Shown one piece after another: positions 48,593 through 62,007 of a stretch of 64,000 bases of DNA. Each line of letters begins with the position of its first letter. The stretch's first letter is position 1. A program made the position numbers and the translations under genes. The notes beneath the pieces are model-generated. The model saw only the letters and a list, made by a program, of their open reading frames with translations. It was not told the origin of the DNA and ran no database searches. The DNA is from Euonymus europaeus (taxonomy: Eukaryota; Streptophyta; Magnoliopsida; Celastrales; Celastraceae): positions 27,045,001 through 27,109,000 of the forward strand of contig OY756962.1 of assembly GCA_963580455.1 (NCBI GenBank), given 5' to 3'.

Positions 48593-50322
48593 GAACTCGT
48601 GGCTAGTTGGTCTCGTTTCACCTAGTTAGCCGTGAAATGTGGTTTCTTTACGTAAACGGTTTTACGAATATCCGTTGACTCCGAGTTCTGAATTCGGTGA
48701 TTTTTAGCTTGATTTCACACTACTTTTCGAGCTCTACAATCCTGGGTTTTCGGATTTCGATTTCAGAACTCGTGGCTAGTAGGTCTCGTTTCACCTAGTT
48801 AGCCGCGAAATGTGGTTTCTTTACGTAAACGGTTTTATGAATATCCGTTGACTCCGAGTTCTGAATTCGGTGATTTTTAGCTTGATTTCACACTACTTTT
48901 CGAGCTCTACAATCCTGGGTTTTTGGATTTTGATTTCAGAACTCGTGGCTAGTAGGTCTCGTTTCACCTAGTTAGCCGCGAAATGTGGTTTCTTTACGTA
49001 AACGGTTTTATGAATATCCATTGACTCCGAGTTCTGAATTCGGTGATTTTTAGCTTGATTTCACACTACTTTTCGAGCTCTACAATCCTGGGTTTTCGGA
49101 TTTCGATTTTAGAACTCGTGGCTAGTAGGCCTCGTTTCACATAGTTAGCCGCGAAATGTGGTTTCTTTACGTAAACGGTTTTATGAATATCCGTTGACTC
49201 CGAGTTCTGAATTCGGTGATTTTTAGCTTGATTTCACACTACTTTTCGAGCTCTACAATCCTGGGTTTTTGGATTTTGATTTCAGAACTCGTGGCTAGTA
49301 GGTCTCGTTTCACCTAGTTAGCCGCGAAATGTGGTTTCTTTACGTAAACGGTTTTATGAATATCCGTTGACTCCGAGTTCTGAATTCGGTGATTTTTAGC
49401 TTGATTTCACACTACTTTTCGAGCTCTACAATCCTAGGGTTTCGGATTTTTATTTCAGAACTCGTGGCTTGTAGGTCTCGTTCCATCTAGTTAGCCGCGA
49501 AATGTGGTTTCTTTACGTAAACGGTTTTATGAATATCCGTTGACTCCGAGTTCTGAATTCGGTGATTTTTAGCTTGATTTCACACTACTTTTTGAGCTCT
49601 ACAATCCTAGGGTTTCGGATTTTTATTTCAGAACTCGTGGCTTGTAGGTCTCGTTCCATCTAGTTAGCCGCGAAATGTGGTTTCTTTACGTAAACGGTTT
49701 TATGAATATCCGTTGACTCCGAGTTCTGAATTCGGTGATTTTTAGCTTGATTTCACACTACTTTTCAAGCTCTACAATCCTGGATTTTCGGATTTTGATT
49801 TCAGAACTCGTGGCTAGTAGGTCTCGTTTCACCTAGTTAGCCGCGAAATGTGGTTTCTTTACGTAAACGGTTTTATGAATATCCGTTGACTCCGAGTTCT
49901 GAATTCGGTGATTTTTAGCTTGATTTCACACTACTTTTCGAGCTCTACAATCCTGGATTTTCGGATTTCGATTTCAGAACTCGTGGCTAGTAGGTCTCGT
50001 TTCGCCTAGTTAGCCGCGAAATGTGGTTTCTTTACTTAAACGGTTTTATGAATATCCGTTGACTCCGAGTTCTGAATTCGGTGATTTTTAGCTTGATTTC
50101 ACACTACTTTTCGAGCTCAACGTTCCTGGCGTTCTGGATTTTGATTTCAGAACTTGTGGCTAGTTGGTCTCGTTTCACCTAGTTAGCCGCGAAATGGGGT
50201 TTCTTTACGTAAACGGTTTTATGAATATCCGTTGACTCCGAGTTCTGAATTCGGTGATTTTTAGCTCGATTTCACACTACTTTTCGAGCTCTACAATCCT
50301 GGGTTTTCGGATTTCGATTTCA
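48593..50322 (+). repeat. 10-monomer HOR, copy 2
   Basis: Tandem copy of the preceding 1730 bp. I found two differences: GGTGA for GATGA near 48697 and CTTTTTGAGC for CTTTTCGAGC near 49590. This is the freshest large duplication in the window by eye. Confidence 0.85.
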
Positions 50323-52164
50323 GAACTCGTGGCTAGTAGGTCTCGTTTCACCTAGTTAGCCGCGAAATGTGGTTTCTTTACGTAAACGGTTTTATGAATA
50401 TCCGTTGACTCCGGGTTCTGAATTCGGTGATTTTTAGCTTGATTTCACACTACTTTTTGAGCTCTACAATCCTGGGTTTTCGGATTTCGATTTCAGAACT
50501 CGTGGCTAGTAGGTCTCGTTTCACCTAGTTAGCCGCGAAATGTGGTACCTTTACGTAAACGGTTTTATGAATATCCGTTGACTCCGAGTTCTGAATTCGG
50601 TGATTTTTTGCTTTATTTCACACTACTTTTCGAGCTCTACGATCCTGGCGTTTCGGATTTTGATTTCAGAACTCGTGGCTAGTTGGTCTCGTTTCACCTA
50701 GTTAGCCCCGAAATGTGGTTTCTTTACGTAAACGGTTTTATGAATATCCGTTGACTCCGAGTTCTGAATTCGGTGATTTTTAGCTTGATTTCACACTACT
50801 TTTCGAGCTCTACAATCCTGGGTTTTCGGATTTCGATTTCAGAACTCGTGGCTAGTAGGTCTCGTTTCACCTAGTTAGCCGCGAAATGTGGTTTCTTTAC
50901 GTAAACGGTTTTATGAATATCCGTTGACTCCGGGTTCTGAATTCGGTGATTTTTAGCTTGATTTCACACTACTTTTTGAGCTCTACAATCCTGGGTTTTC
51001 GGATTTCGATTTCAGAACTCGTGGCTAGTAGGTCTCGTTTCACCTAGTTAGCCGCGAAATGTGGTACCTTTACGTAAACGGTTTTATGAATATCCGTTGA
51101 CTCCGAGTTCTGAATTCGGTGATTTTTAGCTTGATTTCACACTACTTTTCGAGCTCTACGTTCCTGGCGTTCTGGATTTTGATTTCAGAACTCGTGGCTA
51201 GTTGGTCTCGTTTCACCTAGTTAGCCGCGAAATGTGGTTTCTTTACGTAAACGGTTTTATGAATATCCGTTGACTCCGAGTTCTGAATTCGGTGATTTTT
51301 AGCTTGATTTCACACTACTTTTCGAGCTCTACAATCCTGGGTTTTCGGATTTCGATTTCAGAACTCGTGGCTAGTAGGGCTCGTTTCACCTAGTTAGCCG
51401 CGAAATGTGGTTTCTTTACGTAAACGGTTTTATGAATATCCGTTGACTCCGAGTTCTGAATTCGGTGATTTTTAGCTTGATTTCACACTACTTTTCGAGC
51501 TCTACAATCCTGGGTTTTCGGATTTCGATTTCAGAACTCGTGGCTAGTAGGTCTCGTTTCACCTAGTTAGCCGCGAAATGTGGTTTCTTTACGTAAACGG
51601 TTTTATGAATATCCGTTGACTCCGGGTTCTGAATTCGGTGATTTTTAGCTTGATTTCACACTACTTTTCGAGCTCTACAATCCTGGGTTTTCGGATTTCG
51701 ATTTCAGAACTCGTGGCTAGTAGGTCTCGTTTCACCTAGTTAGCCGCGAAATGTGGTACCATTACGTAAACGGTTTTATGAATATCCGTTGACTCCGAGT
51801 TCTGAATTCGGTGATTTTTTGCTTTATTTCACACTACTTTTCGAGCTCTACGATCCTGGCGTTCCGGATTTTGATTTCAGAACTCGTGGCTAGTAGGCCT
51901 CGTTTCACCTAGTTAGCCGCGAAATGTGGTTTCTTTACATAAACGGTTTTATGAATATCCGTTGACTCTGAGTTCTGAATTCGGTGATTTTTAGCTTGAT
52001 TTCACACTACTTTTCGAGCTCTACAATCCTAGAATTTCGGATTTTGATTTCAGAACTCGTGGCTTGTAGGTCTCGTTCCATCTAGTTTGCCGCGAAATGT
52101 GGTTTCTTTACGTAAACGGTTTTATGAATATCCGTTGACTCCGAGTTCTGAATTCGGTGATTTT

Positions 52165-53503
52165 TAGCTTGATTTCACACTACTTTTCAAGCTCTACAAT
52201 CCTGGGTTTTTGGATTTTGATTTCAGAACTCCTGGCTAGTAGGTCTCGTTTCACCTAGTTAGCCGCGAAATGTGATTTCTTTACGTAAACGGTTTTATGA
52301 ATATCCGTTGACTCCGAGTTCTGAATTCGGTGATTTTTAGCTTGATTTCACACTACTTTTCGAGCTCTACAATCCTGGATTTTCTGATTTCGATTTCAGA
52401 ACTCGTGGCTAGTAAGTCTCGTTTCACCTAGTTAGCCGCGAAATATGGTTTCTTTACGCAAACGGTTTTATGAATATCCGTTGACTCCGAGTTCTGAATT
52501 CGGTGATTTTTAGCTTGATTTCACACTACTTTTCGAGCTCTACGTTCCTGGCGTTCTGGATTTTGATTTCAGAACTCGTGGCTAGTTGGTCTCGTTTCAC
52601 CTAGTTAGCCTCGAAATGTGGTACCTTTACTTAAACGGTTTTATGAATATCCGTTGACTCCGAGTTCTGAATTCGGTGATTTTTTGCTTTATTTCACACT
52701 ACTTTTCGAGCTCTACGATCCTGGCATTTCGGATTTTGATTTCAGAACTTGTGGCTAGTAGGTCTCGTTTCACCTAGTTAGCCGCGAAATGTGATTTCTT
52801 TACGTAAACGGTTTTATGAATATCCGCTGACTCCGAGTTCTGAATTCGGTGATTTTTAGCTTGATTTCACACTAATTTTCGAGCTCTACAATCCTGGGTT
52901 TTCGGATTTCGATTTCAGAACTCGTGGCTAGTAGGGCTCGTTTCACCTTGTTAGCCGCGAAATGTGGTTTCTTTACGTAAACGGTTTTATGAATATCCAT
53001 TGACTCCGGGTTCTGAATTCGGTGATTTTTAGCTTGATTTCACACTACTTTTCGAGCTCTACAATCCTGGGTTTTCGGATTTCGATTTCAGAACTCGTGG
53101 CTAGTAGGTCTCGTTTCACCTAGTTAGCCTCGAAATGTGGTACCTTTACTTAAACGGTTTTATGAATATCCGTTGACTCCGAGTTCTGAATTCGGTGATT
53201 TTTTGCTTTATTTCACCCTACTTTTCGAGCTCTACGATCCTGGAATTTCGGATTTTGATTTCATAACTCGTGGCTAGTTGGTCTCGTTTCACCTAGTTAG
53301 CCGCGAAATGTGGTTTCTTTACGTAAACGGTTTTATGAATATTCGTTGACTCCGAGTTCTGAATTCGGTGATTTTTAGCTTGATTCCACACTAATTTTCG
53401 AGCTCTAAAATCTTGGCGTTTCGGATTTTGATTTCAGAACTTGTGGCTAGTAGGTCTCGTTTCACCTATTTAGCCGCGAAATGTGGTTTCTTTACGTAAA
53501 CGG
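52165..53503 (+). repeat. 8/9-monomer HOR, copy 1
   Basis: The left part (52165-52745) matches 53549-54129 at 1384 bp, marked by AACTCCTGGC (52227 and 53611) and TTTACGCAAACGG. The right part (52746-53503) matches 54303-55060 at 1557 bp, marked by ATCCGCTGACTCC and AGTAGGGCTCG. AACTCCTGGC also occurs at 46691. Confidence 0.65.
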
Positions 53504-53548
53504 TTTTATGAATATCCGTTGACTCCGAGTTCTGAATTCGATGATTTT

Positions 53549-55060
53549 TAGCTTGATTTCACACTACTTTTCAAGCTCTACAATCCTGGGTTTTTGGATT
53601 TTGATTTCAGAACTCCTGGCTAGTAGGTCTCGTTTCACCTAGTTAGCCGCGAAATGTGATTTCTTTACGTAAACGGTTTTATGAATATCCGTTGACTCCG
53701 AGTTCTGAATTCGGTGATTTTTAGCTTGATTTCACACTACTTTTCGAGCTCTACAATCCTGGATTTTCAGATTTCGATTTCAGAACTCGTGGCTAGTAGG
53801 TCTCGTTTCACCTTGTTAGCCGCGAAATATGGTTTCTTTACGCAAACGGTTTTATGAATATCCGTTGACTCCGAGTTCTGAATTCGGTGATTTTTAGCTT
53901 GATTTCACACTACTTTTCGAGCTCTACGTTCCTGGCGTTCTGGATTTTGATTTCAGAACTCGTGGCTAGTTGGTCTCGTTTCACCTAGTTAGCCTCGAAA
54001 TGTGGTACCTTTACTTAAACGGTTTTATGAATATCCGTTGACTCCGAGTTCTGAATTCGGTGATTTTTTGCTTTATTTCACACTACTTTTCGAGCTCTAC
54101 GATCCTGGCATTTCGGATTTTGATTTCAGAACTCGTGGCTAGTTGGTCTCGTTTCACCTAGTTAGCCGCGAAATGTGGTTTCTTTACGTAAACGGTTTTA
54201 TGAATATTCGTTGACTCCGAGCTCTGAATTCGGTGATTTTTAGCTTGATTCCACACTAATTTTCGAGCTCTACAATCTTGGCGTTTCGGATTTTGATTTC
54301 AGAACTTGTGGCTAGTAGGTCTCGTTTCACCTAGTTAGCCGCGAAATGTGATTTCTTTACGTAAACGGTTTTATGAATATCCGCTGACTCCGAGTTCTGA
54401 ATTCGGTGATTTTTAGCTTGATTTCACACTACTTTTCGAGCTCTACAATCCTGGGTTTTCGGATTTCGATTTCAGAACTCGTGGCTAGTAGGGCTCGTTT
54501 CACCTTGTTAGCCGCGAAATGTGGTTTCTTTACGTAAACGGTTTTATGAATATCCGTTGACTCCGGGTTCTGAATTCGGTGATTTTTAGCTTGATTTCAC
54601 ACTACTTTTCGAGCTCTACAATCCTGGGTTTTCGGATTTCGATTTCAGAACTCGTGGCTAGTAGGTCTCGTTTCACCTAGATAGCCTCGAAATGTGGTAC
54701 CTTTACTTAAACGGTTTTATGAATATCCGTTGACTCCGAGTTCTGAATTCGGTGATTTTTTGCTTTATTTCACACTACTTTTCGAGCTCTACGATCCTGG
54801 AATTTCGGATTTTGATTTCACAACTCGTGGCTAGTTGGTCTCGTTTCACCTAGTTAGCCGCGAAATGTGGTTTCTTTACGTAAACGGTTTTATGAATATC
54901 CGTTGACTCCGAGTTCTGAATTCGGTGATTTTTAGCTTGATTCCACACTAATTTTCGAGCTCTACAATCTTGGCGTTTCGGATTTTGATTTCAGAACTTG
55001 TGGCTAGTAGGTCTCGTTTCACCTATTTAGCCGCGAAATGTGGTTTCTTTACGTAAACGG
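53549..55060 (+). repeat. 8/9-monomer HOR, copy 2 with one extra monomer
   Basis: Matches 52165-53503 but has one extra monomer at about 54130-54302, which resembles 53275-53447 (GATTCCACACTAATT with AATCTTGGCG). The copies differ by exactly one monomer. Confidence 0.65.
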
Positions 55061-55084
55061 TTTTATGAATATCCGTTGACTCCG

Positions 55085-57250
55085 AGTTCTGAATTCGGGT
55101 GATTTTTAGCTTGATTTCACACTACTTTTCGAGCTGTACAATCCTGGGTTTTTGGATTTTGATTTCGGAACTCGTGGCTAGTAGGTCTCGTTTCACCTAG
55201 TTAGCCGCGAAATGTGGTTTCTTTACGTAAACGGTTTTATGAATATCCGTTGACTCCGAGTTCTGAATTCGGTGATTTTTAGCTTGATTTCACACTACTT
55301 TTCGAGCTCTACAATCCTGGGTTTTCGGATTTCGATTTCAGAACTCGTGGCTAGTAGGGCTCGTTTCACCTAGTTAGCCGCGAAATGTGGTTTCTTTACG
55401 TAAACGGTTTTATGAATATCCGTTGACTCCGAGTTCTGAATTCGGTGATTTTTAGCTTGATTTCACACTACTTTTCGAGCTCTACAATCCTGGGTTTTTG
55501 GATTTTGATTTCAGAACTCGTGGCTAGTAGGTCTCGTTTCACCTAGTTAGCCGCGAAATGTGGTTTCTTTACGTAAACGGTTTTATGAATATCCGTTGAC
55601 TCCGAGTTCTGAATTCGGTGATTTTTAGCTTGATTTCACACTACTTTTCGAGCTCTACAATCCTAGCGTTTCGGATTTTGATTTCAGAACTCGTGGCTTG
55701 TAGGTCTCGTTCCATCTAGTTAGCCGCGAAATGTGGTTTCTTTACGTAAACGGTTTTATGAATATCCGTTGACTCCGAGTTCTGAATTCGGTGATTTTTA
55801 GCTTGATTTCACACTACTTTTCAAGCTCTACAATCCTGGATTTTCGGATTTCGATTTCAGAACTCGTGGCTAGTAGGTCTCGTTTCACCTAGTTAGCCGC
55901 GAAATGTGGTTTCTTTACATAAACGGTTTTATGAATATCCGTTGACTCCGAGTTCTGAATTCGGTGATTTTTAGCTTGATTTCACACTACTTTTCGAGCT
56001 CTACAATCCTGGATTTTCAGATTTCGATTTCAGAACTCGTGGCTAGTAGGTCTCGTTTCACCTAGTTAGCCGCGAAATGTGGTTTCTTTACGTAAACGGT
56101 TTTATGAATATCCGTTGACTCCGAGTTCTGAATTCGGTGATTTTTAGCTTGATTTCACACTACTTTTCAAGCTCTACAATCCTGGATTTTCGGATTTCGA
56201 TTTCAGAACTCGTGGCTAGTAGGTCTCGTTTCACCTAGTTAGCCGCGAAATGTGGTTTCTTTACGTAAACGGTTTTATGAATATCCGTTGACTCCGAGTT
56301 CTGAATTCGGTGATTTTTAGCTTGATTTCAGACTACTTTTCGAGCTCTACATTCTTGGCGTTCTGGATTTCGATTTCAGAACTCGTGGCTAGTTGGTCTC
56401 GTTTCACCTAGTTAGGCGCGAAATATGGTTTCTTTACGTAAACGGTTTTATGAATATCCGTTGACTCCGAGTTCTGAATTCGGTGATTTTTAGCATGATT
56501 TCACACTACTTTTCGAGCTCTACAATCCTGGGTTTTCGGATTTCGATTTCAGAACTCGTGGCTAGTAGGTCTCGTTTCACCTAGTTAGCCGCGAAATGTG
56601 GTTTATTTACGTAAACGGTTTTATGAATATCCGTTGACTCCGGGTTCTGAATTCGGTGATTTTTAGCTTGATTTCACACTACTTTTCGAGCTCTACAATC
56701 CCGGGTTTTCGGATTTCGATTTCAGAACTCGTGGCTAGTACGTCTCGTTTCACCTAGTTAGCCGCGAAATGTGGTACCTTTACGAAAACGGTTTTATGAA
56801 TATCCGTTGACTCCGAGTTCTGAATTCGGTGATTTTTTGCTTTATTTCACACTACTTTTCGAGCTCTACGATCCTGGCGTTTCGGATTTTGATTTTAGAA
56901 CTCGTGGCTAGTTCGTCTCGTTTCACCTAGTTAGCCGCGAAATGTGGTTTCTTTACGTAAACGGTTTTATGAATATCCGTTGACTCCGAGCTCTGAATTC
57001 GGTAATTTTTAGCTTGATTTCACACTACTTTTCAAGCTCTACGATTATGGAGTTTCGGATTTTGATTTCAGAACTCGTGGCTAGTTGGTCTCGTTTGTCC
57101 TAGTTAGCCACGAATAGTGGTTTCTTTACGTAAACGGTTTTATGAATATCGGTTTACTCCGAGTTCTGAATTCGGTGATTTTTAGCTTGATTTCACACTA
57201 ATTTTCGAGCTCTACGAGCCTGGTGCTTCGGATTTTGATTTCAGAACTCG
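55085..57250 (+). repeat. Long-range HOR (about 40 monomers apart), copy 1
   Basis: Matches the right end of the window. Marks are GAGCTGTACA (55131 and 62054), AGTAGGGCT, TTTCAGACTAC with CATTCTTGGCG (56327 and 63077), TTACGAAAACGG, GTTTGTCCTAG and CGGTTTACTCC. The offset changes from 6923 to 6750, so copy 1 has one monomer more. Confidence 0.7.
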
Positions 57251-58514
57251 TGGCTAGTTGGTCTCGTTTCACCTAGTTAGCCGCGAAATGTGGTTTCTTT
57301 ACGTAAACGGTTTTATGAATATCCGTTGACTCCGAGTTCTGAATTCGGTGATTTTTATCTTGATTTCACACTAATTTTCGAGCTCTACAATCTTGGCGTT
57401 TCGGATTTTGATTTCAGAACTTGTGGCTAGTAGGTCTCGTTTCACCTATTTAGCCGCGAAATGTGGTTTCTTTACGTAAATGGTTTTATGAATATCCGTT
57501 GACTCCGAGTTCTGAATTCGGGTGATTTTTAGCTTGATTTCATACTACTTTTCGAGCTCTACAATCCTGGGTTTTTGGATTTTGATTTCAGAACTCGTGG
57601 CTAGTAGGTCTCGTTTCACCTAGTTAGCCGCGAAATGTGGTTTCTTTACGTAAACGGTTTTATGAATATCCGTTGACTCCGAGTTCTGAATTCGGTGATT
57701 TTTAGCTTGATTTCACACTACTTTTCGAGCTCTACAATCCTGGGTTTTCGGATTTCGATTTCAGAACTCGTGGCTAGTAGGGCTCGTTTCACCTAGTTAT
57801 CCGCGAAATGTGGTTTCTTTACGTAAACGGTTTTATGAATATCCGTTGACTCCGAGTTCTGAATTCGGTGATTTTTAGCTTGATTTCACACTACTTTTCG
57901 AGCTCTACAATCCTGGGTTTTTGGATTTTGATTTCAGAACTCGTGGCTAGTAGGTCTCGTTTCTCCTAGTTAGCCGCAAAATGTGGTTTCTTTACGTAAA
58001 CGGTTTTATGAATATCCGTTGACTCCGAGTTCTGAATTCGGTGATTTTTAGCTTGATTTCACACTACTTTTCGAGCTCTACAATCCTGGATTTTCGGATT
58101 TCGATTTCAGAACTCGTGGCTAGTAGGTCTCGTTTCACCTAGTTAGACGCGAAATGTGGTTTCTTTACGTAAACGGTTTTATGAATATCCGTTGACTCCG
58201 AGTTCTGAATTCGGTGATTTTCAGCTTGATTTCACACTACTTTTCAAGCTCTACAATCCTGGATTTTCGGATTTCGATTTCAGAACTCGTGGCTAGTAGG
58301 TCTCGTTTCACCTAGTTAGCCGCGAAATGTGGTTTCTTTACGTAAACGGTTTTATGAATATCCGTTGACTCCGAGTTCTGAATTCGGTGATTTTTAGCTT
58401 GATTTCACAATACTTTTCGAGCTCTACAATCTTGGCATTTCGGATTTTGATTTCAGAACTTGTGGCTAGTAGGTCTCGTTTCACCTATTTAGCCGCGAAA
58501 TGTGGTTTATTTAC

Positions 58515-59775
58515 GTAAACGGTTTTATGAATATCCGTTGACTCCGAGTTCTGAATTCGGTGATTTTTTGCTTTATTTCACACTACTTTTCGAGCTCTAC
58601 GATCTTGGAGTTTCGGATTTTGATTTTAGAACTCGTGGCTAGTTCGTCTCGTTTCACCTAGTTAGCCGCGAAATGTGGTTTCTTTACGTAAACGGTTTTA
58701 TGAATATCCGTTGACTCCGAGTTCTGAATTCGGTGATTTTTAGCTTGATTTCACACTACTTTTCGAGCTCTACAATCCTGGGTTTTCGGATTTCGATTTC
58801 AGAACTCGTGGCTAGTAGGTCTCGTTTCACCTAGTTAGCCGCGAAATGTGGTTTCTTTACGTAAACGGTTTTATGAATATCCGTTGACTCCGAGTTCTGA
58901 ATTCGGTGATTTTTAGCTTGATTTCACAATACTTTTCGAGCTCTACAATCTTGGCATTTCGGATTTTGATTTCAGAACTTGTGGCTAGTAGGTCTCGTTT
59001 CACCTATTTAGCCGCGAAATGTGGTTTATTTACGTAAACGGTTTTATGAATATCCGTTGACTCCGGGTTCTGAATTCGGTGATTTTTAGCTTGATTTCAC
59101 ACTACTTTTCGAGCTCTACAATCCTGGGTTTTCGGATTTCGATTTCAGAACTCGTGGCTAGTAGGTCTCGTTTCACCTAGTTAGCCGCGAAATGTGGTAC
59201 CTTTACGTAAACGGTTTTATGAATATCCGTTTACTCCGAGTTCTGAATTCGGTGATTTTTTGCTTTATTTCACCCTACTTTTGGAGCTCTACGATTCTGG
59301 CGTTTCGGATTTTGATTTTAGAACTCGTGGCTAGTTCGTCTCGTTTCACCTAGTTAGCCGCGAAATGTGGTTTCTTTACGTAAACGGTTTTATGAATATC
59401 CGTTGACTCCGAGCTCTGAATTCGGTAATTTTTAGCTTGATTTCACACTACTTTTCAAGCTCTACGATTATGGAGTTTCGGATTTTGATTTCAGAACTCG
59501 TGGCTAGTTGGTCTCGTTTGTCCTAGTTAGCCGCGAATAGTGGTTTCTTTACGTAAACGGTTTTATGAATATCGGTTGACTCCGAGTTTTGAATTCGGTG
59601 ATTTTTAGCTTGATTTCACACTAATTTTCGAGCTCTACGAGCCTGGTGATTCGGATTTTGATTTCAGAACTCGTGGCTAGTAGGTCTTGTTTCACCTAGT
59701 TAGCCGCGAAATGTGGTTTCTTTACGTAAACGGTTTTATGAATATCCGTTGACTCCGAGTTCTGAATTCGGTGAT
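58515..59775 (+). repeat. 9-monomer HOR, copy 1
   Basis: Matches 60072-61332 at 1557 bp (9 x 173). Marks are GATCTTGGAG (58601 and 60158), GTTTACTCCGAG with CACCCTACTTTTGGAGC, GAATAGTGG and GCCTGGTGATTCGG (59641 and 61198). Confidence 0.75.
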
Positions 59776-60071
59776 TTTTAGCTTGATTTCACAATACTTT
59801 TCGAGCTCTACAATCTTGGCGTTTCGGATTTTGATTTCAGAACTTGTGGCTAGTAGGTCTCGTTTCACCTATTTAGCCGCGAAATGTGGTTTATTTACGT
59901 AAACGGTTTTATGAATATCCGTTGACTCCGGGTTCTGAATTCGGTGATTTTTAGCTTGATTTCACACTACTTTTCGAGCTCTACAATCCTGGGTTTTCGG
60001 ATTTCGATTTCAGAACTCGTGGCTAGTAGGTCTCGTTTCACCTAGTTAGCCGCGAAATGTGGTACCTTTAC

Positions 60072-61332
60072 GTAAACGGTTTTATGAATATCCGTTGACT
60101 CCGAGTTCTGAATTCGGTGATTTTTTGCTTTATTTCACACTACTTTTCGAGCTCTACGATCTTGGAGTTTCGGATTTTGATTTTAGAACTCGTGGCTAGT
60201 TCGTCTCGTTTCACCTAGTTAGCCGCGAAATGTGGTTTCTTTACGTAAACGGTTTTATGAATATCCGTTGACTCCGAGTTCTGAATTCGGTGATTTTTAG
60301 CTTGATTTCACACTACTTTTCGAGCTCTACAATCCTGGGTTTTCGGATTTCGATTTCAGAACTCGTGGCTAGTAGGTCTCGTTTCACCTAGTTAGCCGCG
60401 AAATGTGGTTTCTTTACGTAAACGGTTTTATGAATATCCGTTGACTCCGAGTTCTGAATTCGGTGATTTTTAGCTTGATTTCACAATACTTTTCGAGCTC
60501 TACAATCTTGGCATTTCGGATTTTGATTTCAGAACTTGTGGCTAGTAGGTCTCGTTTCACCTATTTAGCCGCGAAATGTGGTTTATTTACGTAAACGGTT
60601 TTATGAATATCCGTTGACTCCGGGTTCTGAATTCGGTGATTTTTAGCTTGATTTCACACTACTTTTCGAGCTCTACAATCCTGGGTTTTCGGATTTCGAT
60701 TTCAGAACTCGTGGCTAGTAGGTCTCGTTTCACCTAGTTAGCCGCGAAATGTGGTACCTTTACGTAAACGGTTTTATGAATATCCGTTTACTCCGAGTTC
60801 TGAATTCGGTGATTTTTTGCTTTATTTCACCCTACTTTTGGAGCTCTACGATCCTGGCGTTTCGGATTTTGATTTTAGAACTCGTGGCTAGTTCGTCTCG
60901 TTTCACCTAGTTAGCCGCGAAATGTGGTTTCTTTACGTAAACGGTTTTATGAATATCCGTTGACTCCGAGCTCTGAATTCGGTAATTTTTAGCTTGATTT
61001 CACACTACTTTTCAAGCTCTACGATTATGGAGTTTCGGATTTTGATTTCAGAACTCGTGGCTAGTTGGTCTCGTTTGTCCTAGTTAGCCGCGAATAGTGG
61101 TTTCTTTACGTAAACGGTTTTATGAATATCGGTTGACTCCGAGTTTTGAATTCGGTGATTTTTAGCTTGATTTCACACTAATTTTCGAGCTCTACGAGCC
61201 TGGTGATTCGGATTTTGATTTCAGAACTCGTGGCTAGTTGGTCTTGTTTCACCTAGTTAGCCGCGAAATGTGGTTTCTTTACGTAAACGGTTTTATGAAT
61301 ATCCGTTGACTCCGAGTTCTGAATTCGGTGAT
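60072..61332 (+). repeat. 9-monomer HOR, copy 2
   Basis: Copy of 58515-59775. I found differences at GATTCTGGCG against GATCCTGGCG and at AGTAGGTCTTG against AGTTGGTCTTG. Confidence 0.75.
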
Positions 61333-62007
61333 TTTTAGCTTGATTTCACACTAATTTTCGAGCTCTACAATCTTGGCGTTTCGGATTTTGATTTCAGAAC
61401 TTGTGGCTAGTAGGTCTCGTTTCACCTATTTAGCCGCGAAATGTGGTTTCTTTACGTAAACGGTTTTATGAATATCCGTTGACTCCGAGTTCTGAATTCG
61501 GGTGATTTTTAGCTTGATTTCATACTACTTTTCGAGCTCTACAATCCTGGGTTTTTGGATTTTGATTTCAGAACTCGTGGCTAGTAGGTCTCGTTTCACC
61601 TAGTTAGCCGCGAAATGTGGTTTCTTTACGTAAACGGTTTTATGAATATCCGTTGACTCCGAGTTCTGAATTCGGTGATTTTTAGCTTGATTTCACACTA
61701 CTTTTCGAGCTCTACAATCCTGGGTTTTTGGATTTTGATTTCAGAACTCGTGGCTAGTAGGTCTCGTTTCACCAAGTTAGCCGCGAAATGTGGTTTCTTT
61801 ACGTAAACGGTTTTATGAATATCCGTTGACTTCGAGTTCTGAATTCGGTGATTTTTAGCTTGATTTCACACTACCTTTCGAGCTCTACAATCCTGGATTT
61901 TCAGATTTCGATTTCAGAACTCGTGGCTAGTAGGTCTCGTTTCACCTAGTTAGCCGCGAAATGTGGTTTCTTTACGTAAACGGTTTTATGAATATCCGTT
62001 GACTCCG

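Noticed and set aside
53341..53360. CENP-B box (TTCG, 4 bases, A, 2 bases, CGGG)
   Set aside because: The consensus TCCGTTGACTCCGAG matches about 6 of 9 core bases. The best variants, ATTCGTTGACTCCGAG at 53340 and CCGTTGACTCCGGG in zone 3, reach about 7 of 9. The central A is C in all of these forms. This is too weak to call, though a search of all monomers for a full match would settle it.
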